This document shows positions 39,569 to 47,969 of a DNA stretch of 64,000 bases, in pieces (within the stretch, counting starts at the first letter, position 1; each line of letters starts with the position of its first letter). Source of the stretch: Burkholderiales bacterium (GTDB lineage Bacteria > Pseudomonadota > Gammaproteobacteria > Burkholderiales > Casimicrobiaceae); NCBI GenBank assembly GCA_905339295.1, contig CAJPFI010000006.1, forward strand, positions 62,001 to 126,000, read 5' to 3'. The notes under the pieces are model-generated. The model was not told the DNA's origin and ran no database searches. It saw only the letters and a program-made list of their open reading frames with translations. The position numbers were made by a program, and so were the translations under genes.

Positions 39569-39702
39569 GTCGGCCTTCAGGCCGACGGGATTCGCGATGC
39601 AAGGAGCGCCGGGCTGAAGCCCGATCCACGATGCCGCCCCTGTGGGTCGGCCTTCAGGCCGACGGGATTCGCGATGCAAGGAACGTCGGGCTGAAGCCCG
39701 AC
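39569..39702. repeat. REP-like palindromes, two alternating pairs
   Basis: GTCGGCCTTCAGGCCGAC at 39569-39586 and 39646-39663 alternates with the GGGCTGAAGCCC form at about 39609-39626 and 39685-39702. The unit repeats with a 77-base period, with near-identical intervening DNA. It is the same family as the blocks at 5890 and 18570, placed between a plus-strand and a minus-strand gene. Confidence 0.8.
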
Positions 39703-39713
39703 ACGCAGCGACG

Positions 39714-40220
39714 TCAGTCGAGCCCCTCGTCGGCCCGCACGCCTTTCACGTAGACGTCGTACACGACGACCGGCACGCCCACGTCGCCCAGGTGCTGGTG
39801 CACCAGCGGCTTCACGTCGCTCCACCCGAGCCCGCCCACGCCGGTCGCGAGCCGGGGCAGCGCGACGCTTTTCACCCTCTGATCGCGGACGTGGCGGGCC
39901 AGCGACTTCAACGCCCGCCCGACGTACTCGAGCGTGGCCTTGCCCGGCTTCGCGGCCTTGCCGTCACCGACCATGTCCTGCGTCAGCAGGTTCACGATGC
40001 CGCGCGTGCGGCCCTCGGCGTCGACGCCCGCCCACGCCCATAGCTCGCCAGGCTCGAGCGGCTTCGCGTGGACGGCGTGCCGGTAGTCCCGCACCATCGA
40101 TGGCCAGTGCTCGCGGAGCGCGAGGGCAAGGCCCGAGTCGAAATGGTCGTGCGGGGCGATGCCGTGCGCGATCACCTGCGCACGCGTCAGAAGGATGTCG
40201 CCGGCGACTTCACGGATCAT
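39714..40220 (-). CDS. Macro-domain protein
   Basis: A 168-residue protein resembling stand-alone macro domains that bind ADP-ribose or its derivatives. GDILLTRAQVIAHGI at the start, the ALALRE helix, and LPRLATGVGGLGWSDV near the C terminus correspond to the ligand-binding loops. It could remove ADP-ribose adducts or hydrolyse ADP-ribose-1''-phosphate. No ADP-ribosyltransferase or NAD-glycohydrolase is adjacent. The glycine loop and start agree with this family, but identity is by pattern only. Confidence 0.65.
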   Translation of the reverse strand: MIREVAGDILLTRAQVIAHGIAPHDHFDSGLALALREHWPSMVRDYRHAVHAKPLEPGELWAWAGVDAEGRTRGIVNLLTQDMVGDGKAAKPGKATLEYVGRALKSLARHVRDQRVKSVALPRLATGVGGLGWSDVKPLVHQHLGDVGVPVVVYDVYVKGVRADEGLD

Positions 40221-40350
40221 GTCGGTGCCCTCGTGGTCGGTCCGGAAGCCCGTCGAGCCGATGCGGCGTGCATCCGTCTCACCGAATCGTTTCCATCCGG
40301 CCGGCGCCGGGCGCGCAGTGGCGCCCGGCCCGCGTCGGCGACGTCGCGCG

Positions 40351-40911
40351 CTACATCGCCTTCCTGATCGTCATCGCGCCGCGGATCTGGCCGGCCGTGT
40401 AGCCAGTGCCCCTGTCCTCGGGATAGAGCGCCTTCAGCTTCGCGATCACCGCGGGCGTCATCCTGTCGACCGGCCCGTGGCAGTTCATGCACAGTTCCTG
40501 CGTCGGCAGCGCGCGCAGGTAACGGCGGACCTGCTTGCCGTTCTCGCTCACCACCTCGGCCTTCTCGAGCGTCATCGCGGTCTCGCCCGCGGCAGCGCGA
40601 CGGTCGAAGTCCTCGAGCGCCGCGCGCTCCCATGCATCGGGCACGGCCCTGGGATTGCGGTTCTTGAGGCTCACGCGGCGGATCGCCCAGCCGGTCTCTT
40701 CCGATGCGGCCTTCGCCATCGCGGGCGCCTTGTCGCGGCAGATCTCGATCGCGCCTTCGGGTCCGCCCTTCGCGATCTCGTCGGCCAGCACCGCGAGGAG
40801 CTTCGGCGGGACCGAGCCAGCGACCTTGCGGGCGTCGTCGACCCACGCGGTGTCCTGCGCGAACGAGGGGACGGCGGCGAAGATCGCGGCCGCGATGAAC
40901 GGGAGGCGCAT
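40351..40911 (-). CDS. DUF3365 (Tll0287-like) haem-binding periplasmic protein
   Basis: A 186-residue exported protein. The signal peptide ends at SFA-QD (about residue 19), and a PAS-like DUF3365 domain follows. A CMNCH c-type haem motif lies near residue 142, followed by a helix with conserved ALYPEDRGTGYTAGQIRGA. Family members are small haem sensors or electron carriers. It is divergently transcribed from aprM, so it may serve the sulfur-oxidation region, but there is no direct evidence of that. Confidence 0.8.
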   Translation of the reverse strand: MRLPFIAAAIFAAVPSFAQDTAWVDDARKVAGSVPPKLLAVLADEIAKGGPEGAIEICRDKAPAMAKAASEETGWAIRRVSLKNRNPRAVPDAWERAALEDFDRRAAAGETAMTLEKAEVVSENGKQVRRYLRALPTQELCMNCHGPVDRMTPAVIAKLKALYPEDRGTGYTAGQIRGAMTIRKAM

Positions 40912-41235
40912 GTCGTGAACTCCTGTGATGCGGGCGGGGTGCCGCGCGCAGGAATAAGTCTAACCCCGAGCCGTCGATCTCGTCGTCGTCGCGCACACGG
41001 CGTTCGGCTGTCCCGCATTCCAGCCGGGGACTCGTCACGGGTCCCGATCCCCCGAACGCTGGCGGGCGTCGCCGCCCGGCCACCCGGATCCCGGCCGGTC
41101 CGTCGCCAATGCGATTCGAGGTCCATACGATTCCCTTATGGCCGTATCATTGGATTCGTTCCACTCGACCCGAATCGCCCCCCATAATCGCAAGGTTTCG
41201 TCGAATCGACCCATCGTCCAGCGGGGAGGACCACG
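40912..41235. other. Divergent promoter region between the DUF3365 gene and the apr operon
   Basis: More AT-rich than its surroundings. It contains an ATACG-N13-CGTAT inverted repeat (41125-41147), a CATAAT hexamer at 41183-41188 that could be the apr -10, and a GGGGAGG ribosome site before aprM. No gene. Confidence 0.5.
41125..41147. promoter_or_regulatory. Inverted repeat upstream of aprM
   Basis: ATACG and CGTAT are separated by 13 bases. A related TACCC-N13-GGGTA element lies upstream of the TauE gene at 55161. It sits about 36 bases before the putative -10 and is a candidate activator site. Confidence 0.35.
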
Positions 41236-42063
41236 ATGCTCAGCAGCAACGCCTTCGCGGCGGTTTCGGGAAGCCTGCCCGCGGGATTCATGCAATGGTA
41301 CGTGGGGCTGATGATCGTGGCGGTCATCGTCGGCACTGTCGCGGACATGATCCACAAGGGCAGCGCGAAGTACTTCTTCGCCAACGCGCGAAAGACGCGA
41401 GCCCAGGGCAAACCGGTCAACAAGGCGTCGATCGCGGTGAAGACCCTCGCGGTGGACGTGCTCGCCTCGGGTGAGTTCTGCAATCCGCGGCGCCGCGTGG
41501 CCCACCTGCTCACGATGTACGGGTTCATCCTCTACGTCGTCACCACCGCGGTCATGGTGTTCGTCTACCCGACGGCCGCGACGCCGACGCCGGCCCTGGT
41601 GCCGCAACTCTGGTGGCTCGGCGGATTGATGGCCATGGTCGGCGGCTACTGGTTCTGGTTCTTCATCCGCGTGGACGTGGCGGCCGAGGGCAGTTCGCCC
41701 CTGCGTTTGATGCGTGCCGACCTCTTCATCCTCTCGCTGCTGGCGAGCGTCACGGCCGGCCTCCTCTGGGCCTGGCTGCAGGCGAGCGGCAGCGCGGCCT
41801 CGTGGCCGCTCTTCGGCCTCTATCTCCTCGCCACCACGGTGCTGTTCGGCGGCGTGTACTGGTCCAAGTTCGCGCACATGTTCTTCAAGCCCGCGGCGGC
41901 GTTCGACAAGCGGCTGGCCGAGGCCGACGGCACGAACATGAACCTGCCGACACTGGGCCGGGACGATCCCGCGCAGCGCGAGCGGCACTCGATGGAACTG
42001 CTGCGCAACGCCCCGATGGACATGGGGCTCGGCATCAAGCGCGAAGCTCCGCGCCACTACTAG
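41236..42063 (+). CDS. aprM: APS reductase membrane anchor AprM
   Basis: A 275-residue membrane protein with about five helices (near residues 20-38, 78-100, 118-136, 155-175 and 190-208). It lies directly before aprB and aprA, the arrangement of AprM in sulfur-oxidising bacteria, where it is thought to link the soluble AprBA to the quinone pool. Scattered His residues in the helices (for example AHLLTMYGF and SKFAHMFFKP) might bind haem, but this is not certain. The ATG at 41236 has a GGGGAGG ribosome site. Confidence 0.8.
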   Translation: MLSSNAFAAVSGSLPAGFMQWYVGLMIVAVIVGTVADMIHKGSAKYFFANARKTRAQGKPVNKASIAVKTLAVDVLASGEFCNPRRRVAHLLTMYGFILYVVTTAVMVFVYPTAATPTPALVPQLWWLGGLMAMVGGYWFWFFIRVDVAAEGSSPLRLMRADLFILSLLASVTAGLLWAWLQASGSAASWPLFGLYLLATTVLFGGVYWSKFAHMFFKPAAAFDKRLAEADGTNMNLPTLGRDDPAQRERHSMELLRNAPMDMGLGIKREAPRHY

Positions 42064-42109
42064 TCACAAGCCCGCCGGTCACCGCGGAACAGAACAGGGA
42101 GCCAGTTCT

Positions 42110-42589
42110 ATGCCTACCTTCGTGTACATGACGAGGTGCGACGGATGCGGACACTGCGTCGACATCTGTCCCTCGGACATCATGCACATCGACAAGACCT
42201 ACCGGCGCGCCTACAACATCGAGCCGAACATGTGCTGGGAGTGCTACTCGTGCGTCAAGGCCTGCCCGCAGCACGCGATCGACGTGCGCGGCTACGCCGA
42301 CTTCGCCCCGCTCGGCCACAGCGTGCGCGTTCACCGGGACGAACAGCAGGGCACGATCGCCTGGCGGATCAAGTTCCGCAACGGCACGGAGAAGAACTTC
42401 CTGTCGCCGATCACCACCAAGCCCTGGGGGCAGGCGATCCCCAATCTCGCGGACGTTCCCGCACCCAGCAAGGAAATGCGCGACGGCGAGCTGCTCTACA
42501 ACGAGCCGAAGTACATCCGCATGGATGAGGGCGGGCTGCACACGCTGCAGACGGCAGGATTGAAGCTGAGACAAGGGGTGTACTACTAA
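42110..42589 (+). CDS. aprB: Adenylylsulfate reductase beta subunit
   Basis: A 159-residue iron-sulfur subunit. Two 4Fe-4S motifs are clear: C-x2-C-x2-C-x3-C (CDGCGHCVDIC) near the N terminus and CWECYSCVKAC about residue 43. The C-terminal tail, ending GLKLRQGVYY, wraps the alpha subunit in known structures. It passes electrons from the FAD of AprA. Its stop overlaps the ATG of aprA by one base. Confidence 0.95.
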   Translation: MPTFVYMTRCDGCGHCVDICPSDIMHIDKTYRRAYNIEPNMCWECYSCVKACPQHAIDVRGYADFAPLGHSVRVHRDEQQGTIAWRIKFRNGTEKNFLSPITTKPWGQAIPNLADVPAPSKEMRDGELLYNEPKYIRMDEGGLHTLQTAGLKLRQGVYY

Positions 42590-44457
42590 TGGCCTTCGAA
42601 ACCATCATCGAAGACGGCATCGACGTTCTCGTCGTCGGTGCGGGCCTTGGCGGCACGGGAGCCGCCTGGGAGGCGCGGTTCTGGGGGCGGGACAAGAAGA
42701 TCGTGATCGCCGAGAAGGCGAACATCGATCGTTCGGGTGCGGTCGCCCAGGGCTTGTACGCGATCAACTGCTACATGGGCACGCGCTGGGGCGAGAACAA
42801 GCCCGAGGACCATGTCCGCTACGCCCGCATCGACCTGATGGGCATGGTGCGCGAGGATCTGCTGTTCGACATGGCCCGCCACGTCGACTCCACGGTCCAC
42901 CAGTTCGAGGAGTGGGGCCTGCCGATCATGAAAGACCCGAAGACCGGGCGCTACCTGCGCGAAGGGCGTTGGCAGATCATGATCCACGGCGAATCCTACA
43001 AGCCGATCGTGGCCGAGGCGGCGAAGAAGTCGGCGGACAAGGTCTTCAACCGTATCTGCGTCACCCACCTGCTGATGGACGAGAGCCGGGAGAACCGGGT
43101 GGCCGGTGCCGTCGGATTCAACGTCCGCACGGGCAACTACCACGTCTTCAAGTCCAAGACGGTGATCTGCGGCGCGGGCGGCGCCTCCAACATCTTCAAG
43201 CCGCGCTCGGTGGGCGAAGGCTCCGGCCGCACCTGGTACGCGCCTTGGTCGTCGGCCTCCGCCTACGGGCTGATGATCGACGCCGGCGCCAAGATGACGC
43301 AGATGGAGAACCGCATCGTGCTGGCGCGGTTCAAGGACGGCTACGGCCCGGTCGGCGCCTACTTCCTGCACCTCAAGACCTACACGCAGAACGGCCTGGG
43401 CGAGGAATTCGAGTCCAAGTGGTTCCCCGAGCTGCAGAAGATGGTCGGCAAGGAGTACCTCGATCCGGAAGCCTCGCACCTGACGCATCGGCCGATCCCG
43501 ACGTGCCTGCGCAACCACGCGCTGATCAGCGAGATCAACGCCGGCCGCGGCCCCATCCACATGGTGACGATGCGCGCCTTCCAGGACCCGCACCTGGAAG
43601 AGGTCGGCTGGGAGAACTTCCTCGGCATGACCGTCGGGCAGGCGGTGCTGTGGGCCGCCACCGACGTGGACCCCAAGAACGAGAATCCCGAGCTGACCAC
43701 CTCCGAACCCTACGTCATGGGCTCCCATGCGACCGGTTCGGGCGCCTGGTGCTCGGGCCCCGAGGACGTCTCGCCTCCCGAGTACTTCTGGGGTTACAAC
43801 CGCATGACCTCGGTCGACGGGCTGTTCGGTGCCGGCGACGCGGTGGGCGGTACGCCGCACGCCTTCTCGTCGGGGTCGTTCACCGAAGGCCGGCTGGCCG
43901 CCAAGGCCGCCTGCAAGTACATCGACGACGGCAAGGGCGAGGGCATCGTCGTCTCGGAGGGGCAGATCAACCGCCGCAAGGAGGAGATCTACAAACCGCT
44001 CGAGCACTATCGCATCTACCGCAATGCGATCGTCGCCGGCGACGTCAATCCGCACTACATCAATCCCAAGCAGGGCCTGGACCGCCTGCAGAAGCTGATG
44101 GACGAGTACTGCGGCGGCGCGACCGTCAACTACATGACCAACGAGAAGCTCCTGAATATCGGCTTGAAGAAGCTCGCGATCATGGAGGAGGATCTCGAGA
44201 ACCTGGCCGCGAAGGACGTCCACGAGCTGCTGCGGGCCTGGGAGCTGAAGCATCGTCATCGCGCCGCCGAGTGCGTCACACAGCACACGCTGTTCCGCAA
44301 GGAGACCCGCTGGCCGGGCTACTATTACCGCGGCGACGCGATGAAGGTCGACGACGAGAACTGGCACGTGCTGACGGTGTCGCGCCGCGACCCGAAGTCC
44401 GGCGAGTACACGATGGAGAAGGCGCCCTGCTATCACCTCGTGGCGGACGAGCAGTAA
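42589..44457 (+). CDS. aprA: Adenylylsulfate reductase alpha subunit
   Basis: A 622-residue flavoprotein of the fumarate-reductase/AprA family. FAD binding is at VLVVGAGLGGTGAAWEA (near residue 13) and at GAGGASNIFKP. Further AprA features are MENRIVLARFKDGYGPVGAYFLHLK and a conserved C-terminal region (TRWPGYYYRGD). In oxidisers AprBA runs from sulfite plus AMP to APS; with Sat at 46670 this gives ATP by substrate-level phosphorylation. The pairing with AprM and the absence of dsr genes in the window support the oxidative direction. Confidence 0.95.
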   Translation: MAFETIIEDGIDVLVVGAGLGGTGAAWEARFWGRDKKIVIAEKANIDRSGAVAQGLYAINCYMGTRWGENKPEDHVRYARIDLMGMVREDLLFDMARHVDSTVHQFEEWGLPIMKDPKTGRYLREGRWQIMIHGESYKPIVAEAAKKSADKVFNRICVTHLLMDESRENRVAGAVGFNVRTGNYHVFKSKTVICGAGGASNIFKPRSVGEGSGRTWYAPWSSASAYGLMIDAGAKMTQMENRIVLARFKDGYGPVGAYFLHLKTYTQNGLGEEFESKWFPELQKMVGKEYLDPEASHLTHRPIPTCLRNHALISEINAGRGPIHMVTMRAFQDPHLEEVGWENFLGMTVGQAVLWAATDVDPKNENPELTTSEPYVMGSHATGSGAWCSGPEDVSPPEYFWGYNRMTSVDGLFGAGDAVGGTPHAFSSGSFTEGRLAAKAACKYIDDGKGEGIVVSEGQINRRKEEIYKPLEHYRIYRNAIVAGDVNPHYINPKQGLDRLQKLMDEYCGGATVNYMTNEKLLNIGLKKLAIMEEDLENLAAKDVHELLRAWELKHRHRAAECVTQHTLFRKETRWPGYYYRGDAMKVDDENWHVLTVSRRDPKSGEYTMEKAPCYHLVADEQ

Positions 44458-44476
44458 CGGAACGCCGCGTGCGTAC

Positions 44477-44827
44477 GTGAACATCACCGAGAAGACCGAC
44501 GACGAGATCCTGGCGATGGCGAAGCCCCTGTGGCGCGACCTCGTCAAGTACTCGAACGAAGGCAAGTACGGCGAGTTCTCGAGGAATTTCTCCGGTTCGC
44601 TGGCACGCGCCATGGACCAGGTCGCGGCCGGCCACCAGTTCGCGCACAGCGATCTGGCGCGCAGCCTGTCCGAGGAGTTCGACGCGCTCGGCACCATCCG
44701 CCGCGGCGAGCATGTGACCGTCCTGTTCCGGCAGCGCAGCACCAAGAAGCCGGGCGAATGGCTCGGCCGGCTGGTCCTCGGCGACGAGGACGGCCAGCTC
44801 AGGATCTTCGGTGCAACCATCTTCTGA
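44477..44827 (+). CDS. Unknown 116-residue protein of the apr operon
   Basis: A soluble protein with GTG start 20 bases after aprA. The first half is helical and charged (DDEILAMAKPLWRDLVKYSNEGKYGEFSRNFSGSL). The second half is strand-like (HVTVLFRQRSTKKPGEWLGRLVLGDEDGQLRIFGATIF), reminiscent of an SnoaL/NTF2-like small alpha+beta fold, though I cannot assign a family. No cysteines or cofactor motifs. The spacing implies it is co-expressed with aprMBA. Confidence 0.6.
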   Translation: MNITEKTDDEILAMAKPLWRDLVKYSNEGKYGEFSRNFSGSLARAMDQVAAGHQFAHSDLARSLSEEFDALGTIRRGEHVTVLFRQRSTKKPGEWLGRLVLGDEDGQLRIFGATIF

Positions 44828-44847
44828 TCACTTCGTCGGGCACTGAC

Positions 44848-45357
44848 GTGAGCGAAGTCATCCAGGCCGGCAAGTACGTCGAACTCACCTACAAGGTGAC
44901 CGACCGGAAGTCCGGCCATGTGCTCACCCGGGTCGAGTTTCCGCTGGGCTACGTCCACGGGCACAACGAGATCCTGGCCCCGGCGGTCCACATGCGGCTC
45001 GAAGGCAAGGCCGCCGGCGACGTCATCGAAGTGGCGATCGACGGCAACGACATCTTCGGCCCGAGGGACGAGTCGCTGGTGTTCTCCGATCGCATCGACA
45101 ACGTCCCCGAGGAGTATCGGCAGGTCGGCACGTCGATCCTGATGGAGAACGACAGTGGACAGACCCGCAGCTTCCTCGTCACGCACCTGGACGACGAGAC
45201 GCTGACGGTCGACGGTAACAACCCGCTGTGCGGCAGAGAGGTCGTCTTCGCGCTCGAGATACTGACCGTGCGCGACGCCACCGACGACGAGACGCGAGCG
45301 GGCGGGGCGATTCCCAGGGTCGCCGACGTCGACCCGTCGCTCCTGAGATCGGTTTGA
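44848..45357 (+). CDS. FKBP-type peptidyl-prolyl isomerase, SlyD-like
   Basis: A 169-residue protein with GTG start, 21 bases after the 116-residue gene. The FKBP/SlyD pattern is visible: VELTYKVTDRKSGHVLTR, then GYVHGHNEILAPAVHMRLEGKAAGDVIEVAIDGNDIFG, the region holding the insert-in-flap. It lacks SlyD's His-rich metal-binding tail. Its position suggests a folding helper for the Apr proteins. Confidence 0.75.
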   Translation: MSEVIQAGKYVELTYKVTDRKSGHVLTRVEFPLGYVHGHNEILAPAVHMRLEGKAAGDVIEVAIDGNDIFGPRDESLVFSDRIDNVPEEYRQVGTSILMENDSGQTRSFLVTHLDDETLTVDGNNPLCGREVVFALEILTVRDATDDETRAGGAIPRVADVDPSLLRSV

Positions 45358-45393
45358 GCGGCCACCCCTGCATTTCGGCGAGAAAGGACATCC

Positions 45394-45555
45394 ATGAGCG
45401 ACCATAAGCCTCCCCCGACCAAGGTCCCTGACGGCGTGACGCCCTACGTGACGACGCGCCAGTTGCCGCCGAACGAGAAGGGTTTCGTCGGCTTCGAGAC
45501 CGTCTGGAAGCGGTTCCAGAAGGAAGCCGTGTACAAGACGCCGAAGAAGCCCTAG
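45394..45555 (+). CDS. Small 53-residue protein ending the apr operon
   Basis: A short Pro- and Lys-rich soluble peptide (MSDHKPPPTKVPDGVTPYVTT...) with a good AGAAAGGA ribosome site eight bases before its ATG. It starts 36 bases after the FKBP gene and is followed by the terminator at 45630, so it is the last gene of the unit. It is probably real because of the ribosome site and codon use, but no family is recognised. Confidence 0.6.
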   Translation: MSDHKPPPTKVPDGVTPYVTTRQLPPNEKGFVGFETVWKRFQKEAVYKTPKKP

Positions 45556-45629
45556 GCGGGCTTCGGGACGGGCGGGCGCGTTCCGCGCGCCCGTGCCGAG
45601 CTTCCCCGGTCGTCATCCCGGTTTCGGAG

Positions 45630-45663
45630 CCGGGGGCCACCCTTCTCGGGGGCCCCCGGTTTT
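45630..45663 (+). terminator. Intrinsic terminator of the apr operon
   Basis: CCGGGGGCC (45630-45638) pairs with GGCCCCCGG (45651-45659), followed by TTTT. It ends the aprMBA transcription unit just before the LysR gene. Confidence 0.8.
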
Positions 45664-45699
45664 GTGCTTGAATAGCCGCCTCGAACCGGGGACAGGGCG

Positions 45700-46650
45700 A
45701 TGGCGGATCGGCGGCTTCAGGTGTTCCACGCGGTCGCGAAGCACCTCTCGTTCACCAAGGCGGGGGAATCGCTCTGCATGACGCAACCGGCGGTGACGTT
45801 CCAGATCCGCCAGCTGGAAGACCAGTTCAACACCAGGTTGTTCGACCGCACCCATGGCCGCATCGGCCTCACGCCCGCGGGAACGGTCGCGTTCGCGTAT
45901 GCCGAGAGGATCCTGGCGCTGACGGCGGAGCTCGATGCGCGCCTGAGGGACCTGGGCGGTCAGGTCGCCGGCCCGCTCCTGATCGGCGCGAGCACGACGA
46001 TCGCCGACTTCCTCCTGCCGCAGATCCTCGGGGAATTCAAGGCGACCCACCCGGGCGTGGCGCCGAGCCTGTTCGTGGGCAACTCCGAGACCGTCCAGCA
46101 GCGCCTGGGCGAGCGAGCACTGGACATCGGGTTCATCGAGGGTGATTCGTTCCTGCCCTCGCTGGCGGGCGAGCGGCTATGCAGCGACGAGTTGCAGGTC
46201 GTCTGCGCTCCGGGCCACGCGCTCGCGCAGTGCGGGTCGGTCGCGGCGGGCGCCCTCGTCGAGCACGCCTATCTCTCGCGCGAACAGGGATCCGGCACGC
46301 GCGAGGTGACCGATCATTACCTGAAGAGCGCCGGGATCGAGCCCGGAGCGCTCAACGTGGTCATGGAGGCGAGCAGCCCGGAAGCCCTCAAGGGACTCGT
46401 GGCTGCCGGCATGGGTTTCGCGATCATGTCGCACGTTTCCGTCCTGAAGGAAGTACGGCTCGGCCTGCTCGTGCGGATCCCGCTCTCGCCGCCGATCACG
46501 CGGCAGCTGACCGCCGTCTATCCCCGGGAGCGCATCCAGTCCGGACTCGTGGGCGCCTTCGTGCAATTCGCGAAGCGGCGGCTGGACACACCTGCCGGCG
46601 AGGGGACGGAGAAAACGGAACTCGCGTTCAGCGCACGGAGTGCCCCGTGA
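45700..46650 (+). CDS. LysR-family transcriptional regulator
   Basis: A 316-residue LysR protein. The winged HTH occupies residues about 3-62 (FHAVAKHLSFTKAGESLCMTQPAVTFQIRQLEDQFNTRLFDRT) and a substrate-binding-like effector domain follows (about 90-300). It resembles CysB/CbbR-type regulators in layout. It lies between the apr operon and the convergent sat gene, with only 19 bases to the latter, so it is a good candidate for controlling these sulfur genes. The effector is unknown. Confidence 0.85.
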   Translation: MADRRLQVFHAVAKHLSFTKAGESLCMTQPAVTFQIRQLEDQFNTRLFDRTHGRIGLTPAGTVAFAYAERILALTAELDARLRDLGGQVAGPLLIGASTTIADFLLPQILGEFKATHPGVAPSLFVGNSETVQQRLGERALDIGFIEGDSFLPSLAGERLCSDELQVVCAPGHALAQCGSVAAGALVEHAYLSREQGSGTREVTDHYLKSAGIEPGALNVVMEASSPEALKGLVAAGMGFAIMSHVSVLKEVRLGLLVRIPLSPPITRQLTAVYPRERIQSGLVGAFVQFAKRRLDTPAGEGTEKTELAFSARSAP

Positions 46651-46669
46651 GCTTCGCGTCCGCCCGGTC

Positions 46670-47842
46670 TCAAGCGGCGATCGTCGCGTAGTACTGTCGC
46701 AGGATCTCGAGGACTTCCGGCCGGCTGAACTCCGCGGGCACCTCGGCACCCTCCGAGAGCGACTTGCGCAGCTGCGTTCCGGACACCTGCAGGCGGTCGG
46801 CGTCGTCGTGCGGGCAGGTGCGCCCCGACGCCATGCCGCCGCACCTGTAGCACCAGAACGCGACGTCGATCTTGAGCGGCTGGGTCTCCAGCGCGCCCTT
46901 CGGGATCCGGTCGAAGATGTGGTGCGCGTCGAACGGGCCGTAGTAGCTGCCGACCCCGGCGTGGTCGCGGCCGACGATCTGGTGCGAGCAGCCGTAGTTC
47001 TGCCGGAAGACCGCGTGCAGCAGCGCCTCGCGCGGTCCCGCGTAGCGCATGTCGAGCGGGTAGCCCGCCTGCACGACCGTCTTCTTCACGAAGTACCTGT
47101 CGGCCAGCACGCCGATCGCGCGCGTCCGGACCTCGGCCGGGATGTCGCCCGGCTTGAGCGCGCCGAGCAGCGAATGGATGAGCACGCCGTCGCACACCTC
47201 GATCGCCACCTTGGCGAGGTACTCGTGCGACCGGTGCATCGGATTGCGCGTCTGGAACGCGGCGACGCGCGACCAGCCCAGCGACGCGAAGAGCGCGCGC
47301 GTCTCGGCCGGCGTCATGAACAGCGACCCGTACTTCGCCGCGAATCCGCCGGTCCCGAGGACGCGGATCGGGCCCGCCAGGTTGACCTCGCCCTGCTCCA
47401 TCACCAGGCGCACGCCCGGGTGCGCGTCGTCGGTGGTGCGGAACACCGTCGCGCACTCGTGCGCCTTGTCGATCGCGTAGCGCTCGGTGACCGTCATCGT
47501 GGCGAGCGGCTCGCCATCGTCCGGGTCGACGAGCGCGATGTCCTGCCCGGTGCGGATCGTCTCGGCGAACGCGCGGCCCGCGGACAGCGTGATCGGGATC
47601 GGCCAGAACAGCCCGGAGGCCGTCTTCATCCCGTCGCAGACCCCCTGCCAGTCGGCGTGCGACATGAAGCCGTCGAGCGGCGTGAAGCCGCCGATGCCGA
47701 GCATGATGATGTCGCCCTTCTCGCGCGAGCTGACGCGCAGGCGGGGCAACGAGGCGGCACGGCGCTTCTCGGCGGCGAGCGCGTCGTTCTCGAGCAGCAG
47801 CGGCTTCAGGTCGCCGCCGCCATGGGGGTTCACCAGCGGCAT
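46670..47842 (-). CDS. sat: ATP sulfurylase (dissimilatory type)
   Basis: A 390-residue Sat. The catalytic motifs are [11 protein letters not shown] near residue 205 and [15 protein letters not shown] near 295; the metal-type cysteines [18 protein letters not shown] are near 335. It joins APS and pyrophosphate to give ATP and sulfate, completing the AprBA route. It is transcribed in the same direction as soeABC and follows soeC by 127 bases, so it could be the last gene of that operon or have its own promoter. Confidence 0.93.
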   Translation of the reverse strand: MPLVNPHGGGDLKPLLLENDALAAEKRRAASLPRLRVSSREKGDIIMLGIGGFTPLDGFMSHADWQGVCDGMKTASGLFWPIPITLSAGRAFAETIRTGQDIALVDPDDGEPLATMTVTERYAIDKAHECATVFRTTDDAHPGVRLVMEQGEVNLAGPIRVLGTGGFAAKYGSLFMTPAETRALFASLGWSRVAAFQTRNPMHRSHEYLAKVAIEVCDGVLIHSLLGALKPGDIPAEVRTRAIGVLADRYFVKKTVVQAGYPLDMRYAGPREALLHAVFRQNYGCSHQIVGRDHAGVGSYYGPFDAHHIFDRIPKGALETQPLKIDVAFWCYRCGGMASGRTCPHDDADRLQVSGTQLRKSLSEGAEVPAEFSRPEVLEILRQYYATIAA

Positions 47843-47969
47843 GGGCGCACGCTCCGGGGGGCCGTCGGCGCGCGACCGGACGCCGGGCCCGCCCGGCGGC
47901 TGATAACGCGCAGCACCAAATTCATGACCTTACCGCGCACTTCGTCGGTTTCCTTGATCCAGGGCAATC

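Noticed and set aside
41236-44457. Sulfate-reducing (reductive) Apr system
   Set aside because: AprM anchor instead of QmoABC, neighbouring soeABC and TauE, and no dsr genes point to oxidation.
47954-47967. Possible FNR site between sat and soeC
   Set aside because: Only the first half-site (TTGAT) is good; the second (GGCAA) departs at two of five positions.
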